Shown: positions 1-9,145, counted from the stretch's first letter. The stretch: DNA of 64,000 nucleotides from Flavobacterium phycosphaerae (GCF_010119235.1 NZ_JAAATZ010000001.1:340501-404500); one strand, 5' to 3'. Program-made: numbers and translations. The notes: generated from the letters alone by a model not told the origin.

Positions 1-553
1 GCGATTTATAAACCACCCCTATGTTGTTGTAAACGCGGGCACATTTGGCTAAATTAGCATCGGCTTCGTAGATTTTAACCGCTTTCAAATGGTACTGTAA
101 GGCCTTGGCATAATTGCTCTGTTCTGAAAAAACCACCCCTAAACTACCATAAGCACGAGCGAGCCCATTATTAAGTTCTTTTTTATTTTCGGTACCGCTA
201 TTTTCGAGTGCTTTTTCAAAAACAGTTTGAGCAGCAGAGAAGTATTGTAAGGCTTGAGGATAATTGCCCAGTATAATAGCAGCGTTACCCAAATTCAGGA
301 AGGCATTTCCTTGGGCCACATTGTCTTTAATCTTGGTGGCCAACTGCAAAGCTTCCGTAGCATATTTTTGCATCAATTTAGGATCAGTGGCTTTGTATTC
401 ATCAGCAACAGCATTGAGCAACTGCGCCTTGTCAATATCGTTTTTGGTTTTTTGCAAAACCGAAACCAAGCTGTCTATTTTTTGATTTTGCGCCCGGCTC
501 GCCACAGAAAAGGCAAGCAAAGCAAACAAAAGAAGAGGTCTTATTCTTTTCAT
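1..553 (-). CDS. TPR-repeat exported protein, N-terminal part
   Basis: Reading the minus strand from the ATG at 553 gives 184 residues that run off the left edge of the window, so the C-terminus is missing. Residues 1-21 form a signal peptide (basic MKRIRP start, hydrophobic core, SRA/Q cleavage). From about residue 80 there are tetratricopeptide repeats with the usual N-L-G and Y-A-L-Y spacing (NAFLNLGNA, AYGSLGVVF, VYNNIGVVYKS). TPR domains of this kind in Flavobacterium often precede a membrane helix and a histidine kinase or DNA-binding output domain, but that part is not visible, so the function is unassigned. A TAnnTTTG box 26 bases upstream of the ATG supports this start. Confidence 0.8.
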   Translation of the reverse strand, partial: MKRIRPLLLFALLAFSVASRAQNQKIDSLVSVLQKTKNDIDKAQLLNAVADEYKATDPKLMQKYATEALQLATKIKDNVAQGNAFLNLGNAAIILGNYPQALQYFSAAQTVFEKALENSGTENKKELNNGLARAYGSLGVVFSEQSNYAKALQYHLKAVKIYEADANLAKCARVYNNIGVVYKS

Positions 554-578
554 TTATACATTGTTCAAATGTTCTAAA

Positions 579-586
579 CAAAAATA
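579..586 (-). promoter_or_regulatory. -7 promoter box of the TPR gene
   Basis: On the minus strand this reads TATTTTTG, an exact match to the Bacteroidota -7 element TAnnTTTG, about 26 bases before the ATG at 553. I see no convincing -33 TTG at normal spacing. Confidence 0.5.
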
Positions 587-690
587 GCATTTCCTTTTGG
601 GTAAAAATGGTCAAAATGAGAATTTGAACGGTTTGAATGAGAATTTGCAAAACTCAACAACGCTCTTTTTTCAGTATACTTATCGTTAGG

Positions 691-760
691 TTTTGTTCGG
701 GTTTTGTTCGGTATTGTACTACCCCTTTGCGAAGCGATACCAAACTAAACCCGAACAAAA
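691..760. repeat. 14-bp perfect inverted repeat between sucC and the TPR gene
   Basis: TTTTGTTCGGGTTT at 691-704 is the exact reverse complement of 747-760, with 42 bases between. The spacer has a short nested GGTAT/ATACC pair. It lies between the sucC terminator and the TPR promoter box and has no poly-T tract fitting a simple terminator on the minus strand. Confidence 0.6.
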
Positions 761-777
761 TACATTATAGAATCAAT

Positions 778-805
778 AAAAAATCCCGAGTGAAAGCTCG
801 GGATT
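778..805 (-). terminator. Rho-independent terminator after sucC
   Basis: AATCCCGAG (782-790) pairs with CTCGGGATT (797-805) around a 6-base loop. On the minus strand it is followed by a T-rich run, and it lies 25 bases after the sucC stop codon. Confidence 0.85.
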
Positions 806-829
806 CATATAGTAAAATAATAGTACTCT

Positions 830-2023
830 TTAGGATAAAGCTGCTTTTACTTGGTCAGCCGCTTCTTGGAATTGTACCGCAGATAAGATTGGCATGCCTG
901 AATTGTCAATTAATTCTTTGGCAATCTCTGCATTGGTTCCTTGCAAACGAACGATGATTGGCACTTTTATAGCATCACCCATGTTTTTGTAAGCATCAAC
1001 TACTCCTTGTGCCACACGGTCACAACGAACGATTCCACCAAAAATATTAATCAAAATCGCTTTTACATTTGGATCTTTTAAGATGATACGGAAAGCCGTT
1101 TCCACACGTTTAGCATCAGCTGTTCCTCCTACATCCAAGAAGTTGGCCGGTTCAAATCCAGCGTATTTAATTAAGTCCATCGTAGCCATCGCTAATCCGG
1201 CACCGTTTACCATACAGCCTACGGTTCCGTCAAGGTCAACGTAGTTCAAACCTACTTCCTTAGCTTCTACTTCGATTGGGTTTTCTTCACGGATGTCACG
1301 CATGTCAGCAATTTTTGCTTGACGGTATAAAGCGTTGTCATCTATATTTACTTTGGCATCCACGGCCATGATTTTGTTATCCGACGTTTTTAATACCGGA
1401 TTGATTTCAAACATAGATGCATCAGAACCGATGTACGCATTGTACAGACAGTCAACAAACTTCACCATTTCTTTGAAAGCATTTCCGGAAAGACCAAGGT
1501 TGAAGGCAATTCTACGAGCTTGGAACGCTTGTAAACCAACTGTTGGGTCAATCTCTTCGGTAAAAATTAAATGAGGAGTGTGCTCAGCTACTTCTTCAAT
1601 ATCCATTCCGCCTTCGGTTGAATACATAATCATGTTTCTACCGGTAGCTCTGTTCAAAAGCACCGACATATAAAACTCAGACGTTTCGCTTTCTCCCGGA
1701 TAGTATACATCCTCAGCAACTAGTACTTTGTGTACTTTTTTACCTTCGGCCGATGTTTGTGGCGTGATTAACTGCATCCCAATGATTTGTTCTGCTAATT
1801 CTTCAACTTGTTGCAAGTTTTTGGCCAATTTAACACCACCGCCTTTTCCTCTTCCACCAGCGTGAATTTGGGCTTTAATTACATGCCAACCGGTACCGGT
1901 TTCTGCTGTTAATTGTTTTGCTGCAGCTACTGCTTCTACAGGATTGTTAGCCACAATACCGCGTTGAATACGAACGCCATAACCGGCTAATATTTCTTTC
2001 CCTTGATATTCGTGTATGTTCAT
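830..2023 (-). CDS. sucC: Succinyl-CoA synthetase (ADP-forming) beta subunit
   Basis: Beta subunit of the TCA-cycle enzyme that interconverts succinyl-CoA and succinate with substrate-level phosphorylation; it binds the nucleotide and pairs with the SucD alpha subunit in the cytoplasm. The 397 residues match the family length. The N-terminus MNIHEYQGKEIL is the family signature start, followed by an ATP-grasp domain (KAQIHAGGRGKGGGVK near residue 50) and the C-terminal CoA-ligase domain with the glycine-rich NIFGGIVRCD segment. sucD is not adjacent, so the two subunit genes appear to be separated here. The gene has its own promoter and terminator and looks monocistronic. Confidence 0.97.
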   Translation of the reverse strand: MNIHEYQGKEILAGYGVRIQRGIVANNPVEAVAAAKQLTAETGTGWHVIKAQIHAGGRGKGGGVKLAKNLQQVEELAEQIIGMQLITPQTSAEGKKVHKVLVAEDVYYPGESETSEFYMSVLLNRATGRNMIMYSTEGGMDIEEVAEHTPHLIFTEEIDPTVGLQAFQARRIAFNLGLSGNAFKEMVKFVDCLYNAYIGSDASMFEINPVLKTSDNKIMAVDAKVNIDDNALYRQAKIADMRDIREENPIEVEAKEVGLNYVDLDGTVGCMVNGAGLAMATMDLIKYAGFEPANFLDVGGTADAKRVETAFRIILKDPNVKAILINIFGGIVRCDRVAQGVVDAYKNMGDAIKVPIIVRLQGTNAEIAKELIDNSGMPILSAVQFQEAADQVKAALS

Positions 2024-2075
2024 AATAAATAGTTAGTTTGTGAGGTGCTGAAAATGAATTCAGTCAAATGTGCCA

Positions 2076-2103
2076 CAAAAGTAATTAATTAGAACCAAAC
2101 CAA
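2076..2103 (-). promoter_or_regulatory. sucC promoter (-33 TTG, -7 TACTTTTG)
   Basis: On the minus strand a TTG (2103-2101) lies 17 bases before TACTTTTG (2083-2076), matching the Bacteroidota TTG / TAnnTTTG layout. The leader to the sucC ATG at 2023 is about 45-50 bases. Confidence 0.55.
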
Positions 2104-2221
2104 AAAGAAATGTATACCAATTTAGTATATTTCTTGATTTACATTAATTTAGTGGTGCTGACGCAACTCTTTTTACAAAATTCCATCATTAAAAAACAAC
2201 CAAAATAAATAAAGAAAGAAT

Positions 2222-2683
2222 ATGAAAAAGATTTACTGTTTATCGCTATTGTTTGTTTTTCTGTTCAATAGTTGTTCGGATACCGAAGCCGCTGACCCTA
2301 TCAATGTGACGGGAAAAATAACTAATAATTATGAATATAATGGCGGTGCTAATCCGCCTCAGGAAATTCTGGATGCTTTAGCGGTTTATTCGCCTTCCTC
2401 TAAAAAGACTTTTTATATCCGAAACGCTAACAATTATGCGCCGTTCACACCAATACTGGCGTCTTTTTCAACCGATACCAATGGTATATATACTATTGCT
2501 ATGCCTGCCGGTTCCTACGCCGTAATCAGTCAGGAGAAATATGATTTCGAACAAAACCCGATGGCAACAGCCGATTGCAACTATTTGCTGGAACCTGATT
2601 TTATAATGACCGTAGTCAGCACCAACCCAACGAGCAATTACCTTTATACTGCTAAAGCTAATTATTGTATACCAAAACCGTAA
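2222..2683 (+). CDS. Hypothetical lipoprotein, 153 aa
   Basis: A lysine-rich start and hydrophobic stretch end in a lipobox (FLFNSC, Cys at 18), so this is probably a lipid-anchored envelope protein. The mature part (VTGKI, then a section ending GIYTIAMPAGSYAVIS) resembles a carboxypeptidase-regulatory-like beta-sandwich, in which a short extracellular domain closes with a G-x-Y-x-I pattern. I do not recognise the family and assign no function. It lies 27 bases before a second small lipoprotein gene on the same strand, so the two are probably co-transcribed. Confidence 0.75.
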   Translation: MKKIYCLSLLFVFLFNSCSDTEAADPINVTGKITNNYEYNGGANPPQEILDALAVYSPSSKKTFYIRNANNYAPFTPILASFSTDTNGIYTIAMPAGSYAVISQEKYDFEQNPMATADCNYLLEPDFIMTVVSTNPTSNYLYTAKANYCIPKP

Positions 2684-2710
2684 AAAATCAATCTTTAAAA
2701 ACCAGTTGCT

Positions 2711-3121
2711 ATGAAAAAGATACTATTTCCCTTCGTCTTATTCTTGTCCTTATTGTTGTCTGCCTGCAGCAGAGATTCAAATTCGACTCCGCCAGACCCT
2801 GTTCAAGGACAATGGAAATTAGTCAACGTCAGCGGGACTTTTGCCGGCATAAATCACGACTTTACTCCGGGATTAATTACTTGGACCTTCAACCCCATAA
2901 CACAAACCGTAACGGTCATTAATAATAATACCGACACTAACAAATGGGATGTTTTAGAAACCGGAGTGTACAACTATCAGTTTGTCAATAATCCCGAATC
3001 TCCTTGTGGGGAGAGCTTGGATATTAACGGTAATGTATACGGTTGCTACTCCGTAACCAATGGCACATTGGTCATCGATCAGGCTATAGCCGACGGATTT
3101 GCTGTAAAACTGGTACATTAA
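2711..3121 (+). CDS. Lipocalin-like hypothetical lipoprotein, 136 aa
   Basis: Starts MKKILFPFV and has a lipobox LLSAC (Cys at 19), so it is probably anchored to the membrane by lipid. The early QGQWKLVNVSG motif, followed by short beta strands (ITWTFNPITQTVTVIN, VYNYQF), resembles the small Bacteroidota lipoproteins with a lipocalin-like fold that bind an unknown ligand. The ligand and role cannot be told from sequence. It is the second gene of a probable two-gene unit and ends 87 bases before lysA, which has its own promoter box. Confidence 0.75.
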   Translation: MKKILFPFVLFLSLLLSACSRDSNSTPPDPVQGQWKLVNVSGTFAGINHDFTPGLITWTFNPITQTVTVINNNTDTNKWDVLETGVYNYQFVNNPESPCGESLDINGNVYGCYSVTNGTLVIDQAIADGFAVKLVH

Positions 3122-3155
3122 CTTTCAAAAAGCATGAATTCTGTTATTTTTTTCT

Positions 3156-3186
3156 TTGGATTTGCGGCCAGGTCGGCTTAGCTTTG
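3156..3186 (+). promoter_or_regulatory. lysA promoter (TTG, 20 bases, TAGCTTTG)
   Basis: TTG at 3156-3158 and TAGCTTTG at 3179-3186, spaced 20 bases, fit the Bacteroidota consensus. The box ends 22 bases before the lysA ATG, giving a very short leader. Confidence 0.55.
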
Positions 3187-3208
3187 TCTTTAATATTAAA
3201 TAACAAGT

Positions 3209-4414
3209 ATGCAACCGACAGACTTAGAACAATTGGCTCGTGAATTCGGGAATCCGCTTTATGTGTATGATGCTGAAAAAATTGCTTTTCAGTACAATCG
3301 TTTAACGAATGCTTTTGCCAAGATAGAAAAGATTCGCATCAACTACGCGATGAAGGCCTTGTCTAACATTTCTATACTGAAGCTACTAAAGAACTTGGGT
3401 TCAGGTCTTGATACGGTTTCCATCCAGGAAGTACAGCTGGGGTTGCATGCCGGATTTACTCCGGACAAGATTATCTTTACACCCAACGGCGTTTCTTTTG
3501 AAGAAATTGAAGCGGTAGCCCAATTGGGTGTACAAATCAATATTGATAACCTTTCAGTATTAGAGCACTTTGGCACCAAACATCCTGAAGTACCGGTTTG
3601 TATTCGTATTAATCCGCATGTGATGGCCGGTGGAAATCAAAATATTTCCGTGGGGCATATTGACAGTAAGTTTGGGATTTCTATTTATCAGATTCCGCAT
3701 ATTTTACGCATCGTAGAGAATACCAAAATGCACATTAACGGCATTCACATGCACACCGGTTCTGATATTTTGGATATTGAAGTATTCTTGTATGCGGCTG
3801 AGATTTTATTTGATGCCGCCAAACAGTTTAAAGATTTAGATTTCCTTGATTTTGGTTCCGGATTTAAAGTACCTTATAAAAAAGGAGATATAGAAACCGA
3901 TATTGAAGAGTTAGGAAAGAAATTAACCAAACGCTTTTTGACCTTTGAAAAAGAATACGGTCGCGAGTTGACACTGGCCTTTGAGCCCGGGAAGTTTTTG
4001 GTAAGCGAAGCCGGTTATTTTTTGGCTAAAGTAAATGTCATCAAACAAACCACTTCTACGGTTTTTGCCGGAATTGACAGCGGTTTTAATCATTTAATCC
4101 GTCCTATGTTTTATGGTTCACAGCATACCATTGAAAACATTTCGAACCCTAAAGGGAAAGAGCGTTTTTATACGGTGGTAGGCTATATCTGTGAAACCGA
4201 CACTTTTGCCAACAACCGCAGAATTGCTGAAATTCACGAGGGCGATACTTTGTGTTTCCGAAATGCCGGAGCCTATTGTTTTTCGATGGCTTCTAATTAC
4301 AATTCGCGTTTTAAACCCGCAGAAGTGTTATGGAAAGACGGTAAAGGCCACTTAATCAGAGCGCGTGAAACCTTTGAAGACTTATTGCAGAATCAGATTA
4401 TGATTGAATTATAA
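3209..4414 (+). CDS. lysA: Diaminopimelate decarboxylase
   Basis: PLP enzyme that decarboxylates meso-diaminopimelate to L-lysine, the last step of lysine synthesis. The 401 residues have the fold III decarboxylase layout: the PLP lysine lies in NYAMKALSN (about residue 49), the phosphate-binding glycines in DFGSGFK, the EPGKFLV segment follows, and the C-terminal beta domain carries CETDTF and the NAGAYCFSMASNYN motif that closes the active site across the dimer. All key residues are present. It has its own promoter and terminator. Confidence 0.96.
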   Translation: MQPTDLEQLAREFGNPLYVYDAEKIAFQYNRLTNAFAKIEKIRINYAMKALSNISILKLLKNLGSGLDTVSIQEVQLGLHAGFTPDKIIFTPNGVSFEEIEAVAQLGVQINIDNLSVLEHFGTKHPEVPVCIRINPHVMAGGNQNISVGHIDSKFGISIYQIPHILRIVENTKMHINGIHMHTGSDILDIEVFLYAAEILFDAAKQFKDLDFLDFGSGFKVPYKKGDIETDIEELGKKLTKRFLTFEKEYGRELTLAFEPGKFLVSEAGYFLAKVNVIKQTTSTVFAGIDSGFNHLIRPMFYGSQHTIENISNPKGKERFYTVVGYICETDTFANNRRIAEIHEGDTLCFRNAGAYCFSMASNYNSRFKPAEVLWKDGKGHLIRARETFEDLLQNQIMIEL

Positions 4415-4442
4415 TTAAACCACAAGTACACAACTAAACTTC

Positions 4443-4470
4443 AAAAAAGCACCTTGAACGGGTGCTTTTT
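4443..4470 (+). terminator. Rho-independent terminator after lysA
   Basis: AAAAAAGCACC (4443-4453) pairs with GGTGCTTTTT (4461-4470), ending in a T tract, about 30 bases after the lysA stop. Confidence 0.85.
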
Positions 4471-4534
4471 GCTTTTTATATGAACCACCGCTTTTATGAC
4501 GTTACTCCAATCGATTATAAAACTACCCGTTTGG

Positions 4535-6148
4535 TTATTTGTTTAACACTTCCGTCAGTACTTCGGCTTCGGTGCCGTTAGGGAAAGCCGTTTTTATTTT
4601 TTGGGCTAACGTTGGGGCTATTTGAGTAATGACTTTTCGGTCACTGGTTTGACCCGGCTTGATATTCCAGCCAAAGAAAATTAGCGGCACATGGGTATCG
4701 TAACTGTAAGGTGTTCCGTGTGAAGTTCCGGTGGCGCCATATTCTATATAGCCCGGCTTGTCTAAAATAACCATATCACCATCTTGCGTAACATCGTAGC
4801 CTTTGGCAATGGCATTTAAATAATAATCGGTTCCGGAGTTGGCCAGAATTTCTTCTTCGGTATAAACTCTTTTTACTTGGTCTTGCGTCATCAGGTACTC
4901 TTTTACTGTCTGTTTCACTTGGGCTAAATCAAGGTTCTTCGCTTTGATTTTGGTTTTATCAAAAAAGACATTGAAGTTATCATAGCTCAATATCAAGTCA
5001 TCACCGTAAGTATCGGTAGAGAATTTTTTCAGGCCTTTGGTTATTTCTTTGTAATCTACATTGATGACATTGTATTTATGGTCGTTCAGGAATTTGGCAT
5101 TTTCAGCTCCGGCATGGTCGGCCGTTAGGAATAACAAGTAGTTTCCTTTGCCCACATTTTTATCTAAATAAGTCAGGAAATCGGCAATGGTTTGGTCTAA
5201 TCGCAAATAGGTATCCTGCAATTCCATTGAACGGGGTCCTAAAATGTGTCCGACATAATCGGTAGAAGAAAAACTAACGGTCAAGAAATCGGTACTATCA
5301 TCTTTACCCAATTGTTCTTTTTCGATGGCTCGTTTGGCAAAGGTTTCCAGTAAGTCGTTTCCATAAGGCGTAGAACGAAGGATGCCGGCGTCATTTTTGG
5401 CTGCATACATGCTTTTCAAGTCATAAGGAAAAACGGATTTTGCCCCATTCAGTTTGCCTTCATACGGATTGTCATCGGCCAGACTTTCGTTGTAAGTTTC
5501 CATTGGCTTGAGTAAATCCCAACCTTTGTTGATGTACGTGAGGTAGTTCTTTTCGTTATTGAATTCGGTTACCCAATTAGGCAGCGCTTCACCGTAAAAA
5601 GAACTTGAAATAAAATTGCCTGTTTTGCTGTACCAAAAAGCCCAGTTAGCAAAATGGCCTGCCGGGAGTATAGCACCTCGGTCTTTTAGGCTCATGCCAA
5701 TTACTTTTCCTTTGAAATTGGTAACCAAACGCAACTCATCAGTAATAGTGGTGGAGAGTAAGTTTTTGGGCGACATGGCACCTTCTTCTTTGGTCCCGTT
5801 ACCAACCGTTTGTACCGAAGCGTCATCGGTGCAGTACATTTCTTTGCCCAGTTTTCGACTGAACCATTCGTTACCCACAATGCCGTGTGTTGCCGGAGTA
5901 GTTCCGGTGTAAATAGACGCATGTCCGGGAGCGGTATACGTAGGCACATAATTGAAGTGGGTGTTTTGAAAAACATAACCCGAAGTCATCAATCGTTTGA
6001 AACCGTTTTCGGCAAAATCGTTTTGAAAGCGGTAGAGGTATTCCATTTTCATTTGATCGACCACTATCCCCACTACTAATTTGGGGCGTTGTTGTGCGAA
6101 TGCATTACCGGCTATACAAACTAAGGCAAACAATAGAAACTTTTTCAT
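4535..6148 (-). CDS. pafA: PafA-type alkaline phosphatase
   Basis: Periplasmic, probably zinc-dependent phosphomonoesterase of the PafA / nucleotide pyrophosphatase superfamily. I use the ATG at 6148 (537 residues): it opens a signal peptide (MKKFLLFALVCIAGNAFAQ), and a TAnnTTTG box lies just upstream. The frame stays open to 6256, but that extension would precede the promoter. Visible active-site features are the metal aspartate in IVVDQM, the nucleophile threonine in TYTAPGHASIYTG, the asparagine in GNEWFS, the aspartate and histidine in TDYVGHILG, the DH in TADHAG and the late histidine in SHGTPYSYD. The family releases inorganic phosphate from phosphomonoesters. It is not obviously linked to a neighbouring operon. 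Confidence 0.9.
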   Translation of the reverse strand: MKKFLLFALVCIAGNAFAQQRPKLVVGIVVDQMKMEYLYRFQNDFAENGFKRLMTSGYVFQNTHFNYVPTYTAPGHASIYTGTTPATHGIVGNEWFSRKLGKEMYCTDDASVQTVGNGTKEEGAMSPKNLLSTTITDELRLVTNFKGKVIGMSLKDRGAILPAGHFANWAFWYSKTGNFISSSFYGEALPNWVTEFNNEKNYLTYINKGWDLLKPMETYNESLADDNPYEGKLNGAKSVFPYDLKSMYAAKNDAGILRSTPYGNDLLETFAKRAIEKEQLGKDDSTDFLTVSFSSTDYVGHILGPRSMELQDTYLRLDQTIADFLTYLDKNVGKGNYLLFLTADHAGAENAKFLNDHKYNVINVDYKEITKGLKKFSTDTYGDDLILSYDNFNVFFDKTKIKAKNLDLAQVKQTVKEYLMTQDQVKRVYTEEEILANSGTDYYLNAIAKGYDVTQDGDMVILDKPGYIEYGATGTSHGTPYSYDTHVPLIFFGWNIKPGQTSDRKVITQIAPTLAQKIKTAFPNGTEAEVLTEVLNK

Positions 6149-6166
6149 AACAGTACATTTGAAACA

Positions 6167-6174
6167 CAAAAGTA
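6167..6174 (-). promoter_or_regulatory. -7 box of the pafA promoter
   Basis: Minus-strand TACTTTTG, a perfect TAnnTTTG match, 18 bases before the ATG at 6148. It argues against translation starting at 6256. No clear TTG at -33. Confidence 0.5.
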
Positions 6175-6202
6175 CAGAATCGGATTGAATGCACATAAAA
6201 AA

Positions 6203-6233
6203 ACAAAGGCCTTCAGTAACCCGAACGCCTTTG
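6203..6233 (-). terminator. Terminator of the adhesin-sprF-ompA operon
   Basis: On the minus strand CAAAGGC and GCCTTTG (outer arms at 6226-6232 and 6204-6210) pair, with an inner TTC/GAA pair, followed by seven T residues. It lies about 47 bases after the OmpA-family stop codon. Confidence 0.75.
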
Positions 6234-6279
6234 AAAAATTCCCAATTTTTAAACAACTATGATATAACTAACAACTACT

Positions 6280-8169
6280 TTATTTTATGATCATAAACGT
6301 ACATCTACGATTGGCAGCATGCTCTTCTTCGGTACAATCGTTTTTCGGACAGATGATCAGCGGTTTGGTTTCTCCATAACCTACAGAGGACAGTCTTCGT
6401 CTTTCGATACCGTTTTGCACTAAATATTCTAAGGCTGAAGCAGCTCTTTTGTTTGACAATCTTAAATTATACATAGACGATGCGCGTGAATCGGTATGTG
6501 AACCAATTTGGATTTCCATGTATGGGTATTTCTTAAGCAGATTAACCAAGACATTCAATACATCTGCCGCTTGTGGTTTGATATTCCATTTGTCTAAATC
6601 GAAGTAGATATTCTCCAAATCGATTAAAACGGTTCCGTCTTCTTTTTTGTTGATGATATCTTCGGCGTCATAATACGACTCCACTTTCATTTGAAGGTCT
6701 AAGTATACTTTACCGTTTTGGCTGGTTTCAAACTCCGATTCCGCCGGGATATAGAAATCTTTGAATGCCATAATTTTGTATTTCTTATTGGGCTCTGTAT
6801 TGAACATGAAATCGCCGTCTTTACCCACTAATACTTCATCTAAAAGCACACCTTTGTCATCATACAGTTTCACGGTTGAACCCGGTAAAAGCTGTAATGT
6901 TTTTTTATCGCGCACTTCACCTTCAACCAAGTACTGCAGCTTGTTGGGTTCACGAACAAAAGTGTATAAGTTGTCATCGCCTTCACGATTGGAAGCAAAG
7001 TACCCTTGGTTTTTAACTTCATCAATGATATAGTTGAAATCGTCCATTTCGCCATTGATGGTTGACCCTAAATTGACCGGTTTATCAAACTCCGTATCGC
7101 TGATTTTTTTACTCATGAAAACGTCTAAATTTCCGCTACCCTGATGACCGTCAGAAGCGAAGTACAGGATACCTTCCGAAGATATAAACGGAAACTGTTC
7201 TCTGTGAATCGTGTTAATTGTTGGTCCTAAATTACGTGGCTGTCCAAAGATGCCGCTAGGGTCGATATCAACTACATACAAATCCATAGAGCCTTGACCG
7301 CCCGGCATATCGCTGGCAAAATACATTTGCTTTCCGTCTTTGGTCAGGCAAGGGTGTTCAACCGAATATTCATCGCTTGACATAGGTAGCTTAGTCGCAT
7401 AAATCCATTTACCGTCTTTGAACTCAGCTTTGAAAATTTTGATGGTCGCTACTATTTCTTCACCAACTTTAATTTGTTTATCACCACTTCGGTTGAAGTA
7501 CATGATTTTGCCATCCGGGGTGAATGTGGCATTACTCTCGTGGCTTTTGGTATTAATTAAATCAGGGAACGGCGTTACATTATTTAATTGCCCTTTGTCA
7601 TCAACGGTTGCTGAGAACAAATCAAGATAAGGTTTTTCGTTCCAGCCGTAAGATTTCCCAATAGCATTTCGAGTAGAAGAAAACGCTACTTTATCGCCAT
7701 AGAAAGAGATTCCGAAATCGCCTTTATTTTTATCCTGCGACATCATTTCAAGTTTGTAACTCGTGGCAGAATTTCGCGAAGCACTTTTCATAAACTTTTG
7801 GGTATTTTGTTCGTAACCCAAATAAATCTTCATGACGCTATCGCCTTTTTCAAAGTCCTTGGTTCCTTTCAAAGCATTGGCAAATCGGAAGTAAACTTCT
7901 TTTTGCACACTGTCTTTAAACGTGGTAAACAATTGCTTGTAGGCGCGTACGGCATTGCTCATTTGGAAATTGTAATAATAACAATCGCCCAAGTTTTGCA
8001 ATACTTCTTTTGACGGCGCTACCTGTTCGTAAATAGCCGCCGCCTTAACGTAAGATTTTGTCTGAAACAAACTATTGCCATCTTTAACAGTGGCTTTCTT
8101 TTGGGCAAAAAGAGTAGTAATACTGCAAAAAACAAAAAGTATGTAGTGAATTTTTCTCATCATTTTCAT
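6280..8169 (-). CDS. OmpA-family protein with TPR and PD40 repeats (PorE-like)
   Basis: A 629-residue envelope protein. After a signal peptide come short TPR-like helices (about 35-110), a beta-propeller with PD40/WD40-like blades (GDKVAFSSTRN, DGKIMYFNRSGD, KDGKQMYFASDMPGG, EGILYFASDGHQGSG), a carboxypeptidase-regulatory-like domain (VEGEVRDKKTLQLLPGSTV, about 425-500) and a C-terminal OmpA domain with the peptidoglycan-binding IGSHTDSRAS..YN..LS..RA signature. This is the architecture of PorE and its paralogues, which link type IX secretion components to peptidoglycan. It starts 2 bases after the sprF stop, so it is the third gene of the adhesin operon and probably helps anchor or display the adhesin. 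Confidence 0.88.
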   Translation of the reverse strand: MKMMRKIHYILFVFCSITTLFAQKKATVKDGNSLFQTKSYVKAAAIYEQVAPSKEVLQNLGDCYYYNFQMSNAVRAYKQLFTTFKDSVQKEVYFRFANALKGTKDFEKGDSVMKIYLGYEQNTQKFMKSASRNSATSYKLEMMSQDKNKGDFGISFYGDKVAFSSTRNAIGKSYGWNEKPYLDLFSATVDDKGQLNNVTPFPDLINTKSHESNATFTPDGKIMYFNRSGDKQIKVGEEIVATIKIFKAEFKDGKWIYATKLPMSSDEYSVEHPCLTKDGKQMYFASDMPGGQGSMDLYVVDIDPSGIFGQPRNLGPTINTIHREQFPFISSEGILYFASDGHQGSGNLDVFMSKKISDTEFDKPVNLGSTINGEMDDFNYIIDEVKNQGYFASNREGDDNLYTFVREPNKLQYLVEGEVRDKKTLQLLPGSTVKLYDDKGVLLDEVLVGKDGDFMFNTEPNKKYKIMAFKDFYIPAESEFETSQNGKVYLDLQMKVESYYDAEDIINKKEDGTVLIDLENIYFDLDKWNIKPQAADVLNVLVNLLKKYPYMEIQIGSHTDSRASSMYNLRLSNKRAASALEYLVQNGIERRRLSSVGYGETKPLIICPKNDCTEEEHAANRRCTFMIIK

Positions 8170-8171
8170 TT

Positions 8172-9145
8172 TTAAAAGAATCTTGGTGATTTGTCATACC
8201 CTTTTCCGGAATCTTTGTCTTTGCTGCCGCCTAAATCAAACAGCACAAAAACCTCATGCGAACCCGAGTTGAACTTTCTTAAATTAGTAAGGGTATAATC
8301 ATAGGAGTAGCCTATACGCAGTGATGGTGTTACATAAAAACTAGCCAATCCGCTAACGGAATCGTCTACTCTATAACCCACACCGGCTTCGAATTTGTTA
8401 TTAATCAAAACGTTGGTGGTTAAATCAATGGAAACCGGGGCGCCTTCGACACCTTTAGCCATGAAGGCCGGTTTTACTTTAAAGTTATCATTGCCATTAA
8501 AGGTAAAGACATACCCCCTGTCAGGAAATAATGTATGGCTTCAACTCCGGTTGTAGTTATACCCGATTGTTTTTCCAGGTGTTTGGTCGTCAATAAATTG
8601 GGCGCTGAAAAACCAACATAGTAATTAGAACCAAACAAATAGGTTCCTGCACCGACATTAGGGAACGTTTTACTAATGTTATCTTTGAACGCCGGATCGA
8701 TGGCAGAACTTGTATATTCAAATCCGGTAAAATCAGTACTGAAAAGCGTTACCCCTCCTTTAATACCGAAAGACAATTTGGTTGCTTCGCCTAAATCGAG
8801 CACATAGGCAAAGTCGGCAAAGATATTACTCTCTTTTACCACATCGCCAATTTCGTCGTGCACTACTGAAACTCCCATTTCTACTTTTTTGGACAATGGT
8901 TTGTGGGCAAAAAAGGATTGTGTAGTTGGTGCGCCTTTTACGCCAACCCATTGGGCACGGTATATTCCGCCTAAATTAATGACACCGGGATTATCCGTAG
9001 CATACGCCGGATTGATTACACTCATATTATACATATAATGAGTAAACTGTGGATCTTGTTGTGCCCGCATCAATGAGGAGCAAAACACAGCAAATAGTAC
9101 TAATAGGATATATTTTATCGTTTTATTTTTCATAGTATTTCTCAT
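8172..9145 (-). CDS. PorP/SprF-family T9SS outer-membrane protein (frameshifted)
   Basis: PorP/SprF proteins are outer-membrane beta-barrels that partner a specific type B T9SS cargo at the surface. After a signal peptide the mature protein opens with the family signature QQDPQFTHYMYNMSVINPAYA. The frame breaks at the minus-strand run of five G (plus strand 8514-8518). With a sixth G the sequence continues FLTGGYVFTFNGNDNF then KVKPAFMAKGVEGAPVS to the end, about 324 residues, the normal family length. As given, the first part stops at 8474. The ATG at 9133 (MKNKTIKYILL) is an alternative start. It sits directly between its presumed cargo adhesin and the OmpA partner. See the findings for why an assembly error is preferred. 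Confidence 0.85.

Noticed and set aside
6149..6256. N-terminal extension of pafA
   Set aside because: It would precede the -7 box and destroy the signal peptide; the ATG at 6148 is better.
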